Positions 56,467-64,000 of a stretch of DNA of 64,000 nt are shown piece after piece. The translations under genes and the position numbers were made by a program. The DNA lies in assembly GCF_000499845.2 (NCBI RefSeq), contig NC_023757.2:39725162-39789161 (forward strand), in the 5' to 3' direction. Under the pieces are notes generated by a model. The model was given only the letters and a program-made list of their open reading frames with translations, ran no database searches and was not told where the DNA came from. Source of the stretch: Phaseolus vulgaris (lineage: Eukaryota > Streptophyta > Magnoliopsida > Fabales > Fabaceae). Positions within the stretch are counted from its first letter, which is position 1. Every line of letters starts with the position of its first letter.

Positions 56467-58082
56467 TGAAGGTAGTGTGTCTGTATTTTTATTATTATAT
56501 TAAAATGATATAGTTTTGGAAAAAAAATTAAAAAAATGTATGTTGTAATTATTTTTAAGTGAATAAATTATATAATAAAGTATGAGTAGAGAGATCATAT
56601 AGTTATATATTTTATTAAATAAAAAAATATTTGTTAAAGGATAAAATTGTTTAATTAAAAAAATATATAAAAATAATTAAAAAAATGTGCATTCTTTTAT
56701 ATAATTGTCTAGATTTAAAAAAAATAGTTAAATATATAACACTTAAAAAAAATACATTCGAGAAAAGTCTTTATAACAATTAAAATAAATAATACATTGG
56801 AAAGAAGTCTTTTATAACAATTCAAAATAAACCTAACACCAAAGTTTATTTCCAGCCTTTTCAAACATAACTGTTGTATTTAACTACGTTCATATATAAG
56901 TCCATTCATAACTTAAGAAACATCATCATAATACCACAATTCAATGGTAATTTATTATTCATAAAATATCCATTAGAGTTCATCATACGCATCATCTAAT
57001 TAATACACATTTATTTTCGGTTTAAAGTTTAGTACTTAGAATTTAAGAAGATTAATTATTATCATTGATATTTATATTAATAATGTAGATATATAATCAA
57101 TTAATTATTAATGTGGAGCAGGTTGATATTTATTGTTTTCTTGAACCACAATCTAAAAAAAAAATATGGAAATAAAAAAAATAGAATGTCTATAATTATG
57201 AAGTCATGAATCATGGGAGAAGATTTATATGGCCTCTTTTATTAATGGGTAAATAAAAATTGTTACAGTTAAATGTTACATAATTCAAAGAACACGGCTA
57301 ATCAATTGGCTATTTTAGGTCTCATTGACAATTGATGTTTATTTGACCTATAGACAATACTCTAGTGTGATTTTGTCCATTGCATAGAAAACGTGCAAAT
57401 ATGAAGGTTGAAGTACAAGAGTATGTTTTAATTGAGAAATAATATGTTATTGTACTTTATATAATGTATTGTAAATTACTTTTTAGTGTCATTAATGCAT
57501 GCAATATTTTAGACTAAAGTCCACTTCATCATCACATAATATCCATTAAGTTTATCCTAAGGTATTTAGTTTTTCATTAAAACTATTAAATTTTTGTTTT
57601 TTTTAGTTGTTCAATAAATTAACTTTGTTCATTTTCATATATTATAATGTAATAAGCAACAAGAAGTTTTGAATGTGGCTATTATGTCATGCATTGGATG
57701 TGACCATACATTGTTGATGTTTGGGAGTTGGTAATAAGACACTTTACATATTTTGAAAAAGGTTATTAGAAGTTTCGTATGTTATTATGAAGACTAATAT
57801 CTATTTCGTATTTTAATTTTTCACATAGAGTAAGTCGATTGACACATACACAATTGAATAAACTCGTCATGAATGGACTAAACATTTTATACACATTAGA
57901 GATAAAAACTTGTTATAGTTTAGAATTTGATTAGGCATTTTCTTTTCATTAGTTTGATTACGTCTTATATTTTACTTTATTTTTCTAAGTTTTGATTTGA
58001 ACGATTTATTATTCTTATGTTTGGATAAATACAAAAATTTATTTATTGGCATTTTGATATTTTGTTTAACATTATAGGTTGG
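54327..58082. other. AT-rich intergenic DNA with a (TA)n run
   Basis: No gene seen. The sequence is strongly AT-rich with many A- and T-runs. A (TA)n microsatellite of about 16 units lies at 56431-56463. Open frames at 54777-54962 and 55066-55302 are low-complexity. A TTGAATGTATTTTGTAGAAT-like word occurs near 54900, and a similar GTTATATTGTAGAATCTGGT near 54962. Confidence 0.55.
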
Positions 58083-58477
58083 GAAATAAATATAATTTAA
58101 AAAACATAACATATTACAGTGATTCATGCATTAACCATGTAAAAATTGACATATTACCGCGATTAATCTATAGAATCGGTGTAATAGGTACATATTACAA
58201 CGGTTGTCCTATATAATCGATGTAATATCCCAATTCTGATACATATTTCAACAATTGTTTTATAAAATCGGTGTAATATCCCTAATATTACATAATAAAT
58301 TTGTTATTTTATATCGGTTACTTTTTAAATTCGATGTAATATTTGTATATATTACATAGGTTAAAAAATCAATGTAAAATATGATCTATTTTCTACATCG
58401 TTGATATTTACATCGATAACAAAATCGTTGTACTAAGTCTAAAGTAACCAATGTAAAATGTAATTTTTGCACTAGTG
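58083..58477 (-). mobile_element. probable CACTA-type transposon end with subterminal repeats
   Basis: Read on the minus strand, the sequence starts CACTAGTGCAAAAATTACAT at 58477 and continues with about eight copies of a short motif (ATATTACACCGATT / TACATCGAT-like) in both orientations, spaced 30-50 bases apart, to about 58090. A CACTA terminus followed by dense short subterminal repeats is the pattern of En/Spm elements. The other end and any transposase are not in view, so this may be a solitary end or a small deletion derivative. Confidence 0.55.
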
Positions 58478-59557
58478 TGAATCATAAATGGGTCAACACA
58501 TCAAGAGTATCCTTTAGATAATATCTATTGACACATTTTTGAAAGACATGTATTAAGCAAGTCATATCATATACTAACATCTTTACCATTTTATTATACT
58601 TTGGCTCCATATTTAAGGCATCAAATATTCAAAACTTATAATGTGTCAAGTATATAATAAACCTCATTAAGCTTCTCACAACCTTAATTTGTCAGACATG
58701 TTTCTCACAACTTATAGTGTGTTAGACATGTCTTAGTCTATGTGACTTATATCATCGATGAAGTCAATATTTTTTTATAGATTTTAATATTGAATACATC
58801 ATATCAAATTATGTCACAAATCATCCCAAATTTATAACTTCAATTCATATATCATACATAACTTACAATTCAATAATTTTGACACGTAACCAACTAAATT
58901 CAATTATCTTTTAATAGTATTTTTTACATTATTATTTTATAATAATTGCTAGACAATGTTGTTAATTATTTTGAAGAATACAGTAAAAAATTATAGTGCG
59001 CATGTGTGCACGAATATTTGGCATCTCCATAATACACTAATGGTGTGTTTGGATTGAAGAGGAAATTCTTAAGGATTTGAGGGAGTGGATAGGTGAAGAT
59101 TTAAGAGGATTTAGGAGAGTGTGTGAGGTTGTTTGGATCAAGGATGTTAGAGTAGATTGGTGAGGATGATTTATTGAAGTTTGTGAGTGATTTGATAATT
59201 GAGTGTGAATTTATAAATTATTTTAAAGGTGTAAAATATAAATTTACAATACCCTTGTTATTAAAAAATTTGAATAATGAATTATGACATTTTTAAAAAA
59301 AAAGTATTTATATAAATTCATTATTTATAATTATATGTTATTATTAATAGTGTAATTAAATATATTTGTTACATAAATTTATGTAATATTTAATATATTA
59401 ATTTTTTATATTGTATATATATAATTATATTAATAATAGTAATAAAAATAATTTATATATAATAATATTAATAATAATAATTATTATTATTATTATTATA
59501 AAAAGTCAATATAATTTAAAATTATTTTAATATATAATGGAAAATAATGGAAAATGG
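58478..59557. other. intergenic DNA, no gene seen
   Basis: 59040-59210 is G/T-rich (GTGTGTTTGGATTGAAGAGG ... GTTTGGATCAAGG), the style of a dispersed legume intergenic repeat. 59300-59520 is almost pure A/T with ATTATTATT runs. Confidence 0.45.
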
Positions 59558-60798
59558 GAATGAATTGAAGTTGGTGGTGTGAGAGAATTGAAAGACTTTT
59601 AATGTGAACAACACAAAAATACCAAATTCATTCTTTCTTCTCCAAAATAAGGAAGAATCGATTATAGTTCAAACATTCAAACAAAATATAGTGGGAGCTC
59701 AAATAGATTCACCAAGAAAAACAATATGAAATAAAATCGATTCAACTAAAAAAAAAGAATGAAAAATTGATTTCCGTTGTGTTTACAAGGAATAGAAAAT
59801 CGATTTCCGTTGTGTTTACAGGGAATAGAAAATCAATTTTAATCTTATTTTTTAATGATAAAGTTGCTTTTTCAGAACTACGAAAACATGAGATGACAGC
59901 GAGGATATGTATGTAAAATAACATTTGTTCTACTCTCCATCATCGCTAATCCTCGCACATGAGAGAAGAAACCAATATTCATCTCATCCACTCGTCCATT
60001 CTTACTCATACCCTCAACTCACTGAAACCAAACATATTACTCACTCGGTCCCCCATTCGGGCTCGAAAACTATCTGCAGAAACAAACACTGCCTAATTAA
60101 TTAGGGTTTGTTCCAACTGATCCTGATGTGTGTAGTTTTAAATGTATTGGTTGAATTTGGGTATATATATAAACTTATTTTAACTTGAATATTGGTTTTC
60201 GATTTTCAAAAATAAGATAAAAAAAAGAAAAGAATGAAAAATTGATTTTCGTTGTGTTTACCGTGAATGAATTAAAGTTGGTGGTGTGAGAGGATCAAAA
60301 GACTTTTAACGTGAAGAATACAAAAATACCAAATCGATTCTTTGTTCTCCAAAATAAGGAAGAATCAATTATGGTTCAAACATCCAAACAAAATATAGTG
60401 GGAATTGAAATAGATTCTTCAAGAAAAACAATATGAAATAAAATCGATTCTACTAAAAAAAAATGAAAAATCGATTTTCGTTGTGTTTACAGGATATAGA
60501 AAATTGATTTTAATCTTATTTTTTTATGACAAAGTTGCTCTTTCTGAACTATGAAAACATGAGATGACAGTGAGGATATATGTATGTAAAATAACATTTG
60601 TTCTACTCTCCATTATCGCTAATCTTCGCACATAAGAGAAGAAACCAAACATATTACTCACTCGCTCGTCCATCCAGACTCGAAAACCATCCGCAAAAAT
60701 AAACACTACCTAATTAATTAGGATTTCTTCCAACTGATTGATTTGTGTAGTTTTAAATGTATTGGTTGAATTTAGCTATATATATAAACTTATTTTAA
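59558..60798. repeat. tandem duplication of an approximately 0.6-kb non-coding unit
   Basis: Copy A is 59558-60183 and copy B 60265-60798. Shared words in order: AAGTTGGTGGTGTGAGAG, AATACCAAAT, CAAAATATAGTGGGA, AAGAAAAACAATATGAAATA, TCGTTGTGTTTAC, GAAAACATGAGATGACAG, TAAAATAACATTTGTTCTAC, CTAATTAATTAGG and ATATATATAAACTTATTTTA. Copy A has an extra internal duplication (TTGATTTCCGTTGTGTTTAC twice) and an extra 80 or so bases near 59990-60060. Short open frames in each (59742-59924 and 60524-60706) are related but have no recognisable function. Confidence 0.85.
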
Positions 60799-62713
60799 TA
60801 TTGTATTTATATTAAGTGTATCTTATTTGGTATGCTTTTGGACGGTTGTTCCCCATATTAATGTTTTTGTTTATTTTTTTAAAGTTGGCCTAAGTTGTTA
60901 GTAATTGATCCTCTCCTATTGTTTATGCATATTCAATAAACATAAAAGCTCAATACTTGGTGTACTTTATTCCAAATATGTCAAATCCTCATCACAATTT
61001 CATAATTAGCTGGTTCTTTATATTTTCATGGTTCTAGTGAAGCAAATCTAGGAAAAATCATGAATAGTCTTGAACACATGCTTGATGCTAAGTAGGGTTC
61101 ATTTAGTACAATATGTAATACTTGAACAATATTTTTAACAGAAATTAAATTAAAAATATTTAAATTTATAATAAAATTCAAATTTAATTAAACCAATTTT
61201 CCTTTTTATATTTTTCAATATAAAGACATATAAACCATGACAATAAAATGTAAAGACAACCTAATCTCAATTAATGTTAAAATCATCAAAACTTAAATAA
61301 AAAATATAAAAACTTTAAGTCAATAACATCAACACTTTTAATTGATACTCAACTAAAAATATTTAAATTTTCAAATTACTATCGCATTCTTTGGTTCGGT
61401 TTTCATCCAAAAAAAACATAAAAAAAATCTTGACAAGAACATGGACACTGAAATTTGAACTAACTATTGCTCCAAAAAGATTGCACAATTAAGAACACAA
61501 CATAACACGTTTTCAGTATTGAAAAGTATTTCCCTTAACGGAACAAATACAAATACCGTATACTTTGTAGACTTGTAGTTGCAAGGCTACTTCCAGAAGG
61601 AGATAAGTAATAAATTTTATTAATTTTTTAATAATTTTTTAAAATAAAAGTGCACTCTTAATAGTATAATTAAAAGTAAAAAAATGTTTAAAATTAAAAT
61701 ATTTTGAGAAAAATATCATAATAAATAATTAAAACATGATTATATTTAAAAAAAAAAAAATTTAAAATGATCAGAGCAATTTAAAAAGTTCATAAAATAA
61801 ATTATAAGACACATCTCAAATATTGTCAATGAAATCTCCATGAAACTAGTTAATTGTGGAAAAACAAAACTTGAGAATTAAAGTCACCATTTCATGTAAA
61901 AATGTCCATGGAGTTTTAGGCTGCCATACAAAGTAGTTTGTAAAGACATTTAATTAATCTAATGCTTGAATGTTCTATCTTTATATAATTTATATAATAT
62001 AAGACATTAACTCATACAATAAACACAGGGTATATGGGTGCATAAACAACCCATATAGTATAAGATGTTAATCTAAACTTCTGATCTTAAGATGGTTTTT
62101 TTTTTTTTGAAGTTTTACAATATATTTTTTTCAATAATTTTTTTTTAAAGTCTTAGAATTTTTCAGGAAAAAAATCATAGTAAAGATTTTATATATTTTT
62201 AATACAAGATAAAGTAAATAATATATTTTTGTTTAAACTTTTTCTTAAAATAATGTACTCTCCGATTCTCTCGATTCTCCTCGAGAAGTCAGATAGTTCC
62301 CGACAATCTTTTGGGTTTCTATGTCTTTTGTTGAGTATTAAAAAATCCAAACCACATCCCAAAACTAACCATTTGGAGTCCTATAAAATTGTCACATTAC
62401 CAACTAAATTACTTCATAAACAAAGTATAATCAATGAAGAAAAGTTTTGAGAATTTTATAAGATTTTTTTTTGTTTTACTGAAGAAAATTAATTAAGTTT
62501 AACTTTAAAATCTCAAAATTTTATAAATTTCTATATCAATCAATAGTTTTTTTTTAAGTAATTCATTACATATTGACCATATGTTTCAAAGTTAAATAAT
62601 TGTGTGAAAAAAGTCAATTTTGTTTGGAAACAATAAGAAAGAACATAACAGAGTAAAGTTGGAAGTGATGCGAAAAGCTGTTTCGTGGAAACACAACAAA
62701 TAATAGCGAACAT
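60799..62713. other. intergenic DNA upstream of DCL4
   Basis: AT-rich; no gene, terminal repeat or tandem structure recognised. The open frame at 62229-62450 has no known features. The last few hundred bases are presumably the DCL4 promoter. Confidence 0.5.
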
Positions 62714-62720
62714 TATATAA
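62714..62720 (+). promoter_or_regulatory. TATA box of DCL4
   Basis: CATTATATAAGG lies about 90 bases upstream of the DCL4 ATG, followed by a CT-rich leader (TTTCTCCATCTCTCTTCATT), the usual plant arrangement. Confidence 0.6.
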
Positions 62721-62808
62721 GGACTTGGTAGTCAATGTTGGGTCACAGCAGTTTCTCCATCTCTCTTCATTTCTTTGAACCCGTGAACCGTCCTACATTA
62801 GTCTGGTA

Positions 62809-64000
62809 ATGTCGGACGAAGAGTCCTCCGGAGGCAACCAACCATCCATGGACCCTTCTTTAAGCCTCTCCGATCAGTCACTGTCCCTCAGTCTTTCCCA
62901 AGTTAAACTTCATGATGACTCAGTCAAGAAAGATCCCCGGAAAATTGCAAGAAAGTAAGTATTTTTCGACACCCCTTTTTTCTTTGGAATAGTTTTTTCA
63001 CGGGACATGTTTATATATTTAAAGTGGGGTTTAATTCTTTAGATTATCTTTCACTTGGGATTGATCGTCTTTGCTTGGTGGTGATGTTTAATGTTGTAGT
63101 GAGTTAGTTATTCTTTGCTTCGTTGATTGAGAAATAATGTAAAGAAAAACTCATGTTTCAAGATTCTACTAGAGATGTGACTATTTAATTGCGTCAGCAA
63201 GTTTTATTGTTTATGTACAGTGTAAGTTCTTGTTTCTGTGAACTTTTCAACTGAGTATTTTATTTCAGAAAGTAATTGTTCTGTTAAAAGTTAATGCACG
63301 ATGATCACATACATGTCCGAAATGTGGTGTTGACGGTGCTGATTTTATTCCTCACTTAGTCCTCTGAAACTCCAAGTGTCTTATGAATATTTTGTCTATT
63401 GGAAGGTACCAGTTGGAGTTGTGTAAAAAAGCTATGGAGGAAAATATAATTGTATATTTGGGGACAGGGTGTGGGAAGACTCACATCTCTGTGCTTCTAA
63501 TGCATGAGTTGGGTCATTTGATTCGGAAACCACAAAAGAACATATGTGTCTTTCTTGCCCCTACTGTGGCTTTAGTTCATCAGGTGAGCTGCTATTCATA
63601 TTCTATTTGATATATCTATCAGATAAATTGAATTGTTCTTGTGTTAATCTTCCATCAAATTTTAGTTTTACTATGTTGGTCAATTCTACATTATGTGTTT
63701 TCTAAAGTCTATTTTTTGTTTATCAATAGCAAGCAAAGGTTATAGCGGACACTACTGATTTTAAGGTTGGAATCTTCTGTGGAAGTTCCAAACGCTTGAA
63801 AAGTCACCAAGACTGGGAGCAGGAGATTGGACAATATGAGGTGACAATGCTGGTTAAATCAAATTGAAATTAATTAAGTTTCTCTTGAAATGATTTTATT
63901 GTGCATCCAGATGGGCTACTATAAGAGCATTTTAAGTAAGAAAGAAAGTTGGTGTGATCAATGGCATTTTATTCAGGCAAAAAACTCAAATTTGCTCCAG
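62809..64000 (+). CDS. DCL4: DICER-LIKE 4, N-terminal part (runs off window)
   Basis: Exons seen: 62809-62954, 63406-63583 and 63730-63840, joined in frame by GT-AG introns; the gene continues beyond the window. The leader [20 protein letters not shown] and a serine-rich stretch precede [20 protein letters not shown], the entry of the DExD/H helicase domain. The Walker A motif reads [14 protein letters not shown], followed by [16 protein letters not shown] (motif Ia) and [20 protein letters not shown]. This wording is characteristic of DCL4 rather than DCL1-3. Known DCL4 cuts long double-stranded RNA into 21-nt siRNAs for trans-acting siRNA production and antiviral silencing, in the nucleus. 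The next expected exon (VLVMTP...) has not appeared by 64000. An open stretch at 63911-64000 does not match DCL4. Confidence 0.93.

Noticed and set aside
59742..60706. Related short minus-strand frames in the two copies of the duplicated unit
   Set aside because: They have K/F-rich low-complexity parts, differ in length and start, and are best explained as a by-product of the duplication.

Overview
This is plant nuclear DNA. It is AT-rich, has GT-AG introns, and its coding exons resemble legume (papilionoid) proteins most closely in my judgement. The genus cannot be fixed from sequence alone; a bean, cowpea or soybean relative is a guess. Three host genes are supported. (1) A short single-exon gene on the minus strand at 4491-5036 encodes a 181-residue basic, proline- and serine-rich protein with a PNRC-like short-motif tail. 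(2) A 22-exon ENHANCED DISEASE RESISTANCE 2-like gene (PH, START and EDR2_C/DUF1336 domains, 745 residues) runs on the plus strand from 10288 to 54253. (3) The 5' end of a DICER-LIKE 4 gene starts at 62809 and runs off the window.

The EDR2-like gene dominates the window. All 22 exons join in frame with GT-AG introns, yet two introns, 15 (13.1 kb) and 18 (17.4 kb), hold about 70 percent of its 44 kb and are packed with retrotransposons. Intron 15 contains a worn copia relic (E0), a LINE RNase H scrap, a 4.7 kb copia element (E1) abutting a second copia element (E2), and half of a small TRIM-like element. Intron 18 contains TRIM and copia scraps, then an old plus-strand copia element (E5). E5 is split twice: by a tandem TRIM array of six LTRs that itself carries a copia element with identical LTRs (E3), and by a 1.9 kb gypsy deletion derivative (E4). 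A minus-strand copia gag/leader/LTR piece and a 3 kb 5'-truncated LINE follow. Smaller introns hold two complete TRIM-like elements (introns 3 and 8) and a LINE endonuclease scrap (intron 6).

E1 and E3 belong to one copia family, lie in the same orientation and flank exons 16-18. E3 has two identical 201-bp LTRs and a perfect 5-bp target duplication (GTCTT), so it arrived recently although its reading frame is broken; one of the breaks is shared with E1.

Outside the genes, the left 10 kb is AT-rich intergenic DNA with a 129-bp tandem repeat (7.5-8.0 kb) and a possible degenerate fold-back repeat (1.4-1.8 kb). The interval between the EDR2-like and DCL4 genes has a CACTA-type terminus (58.1-58.5 kb) and a roughly 0.6-kb tandem duplication (59.6-60.8 kb). 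I found no rRNA, tRNA or CRISPR features. Nothing here is convincingly a new molecular system; the main interest is the nested transposon architecture inside a working-looking gene.
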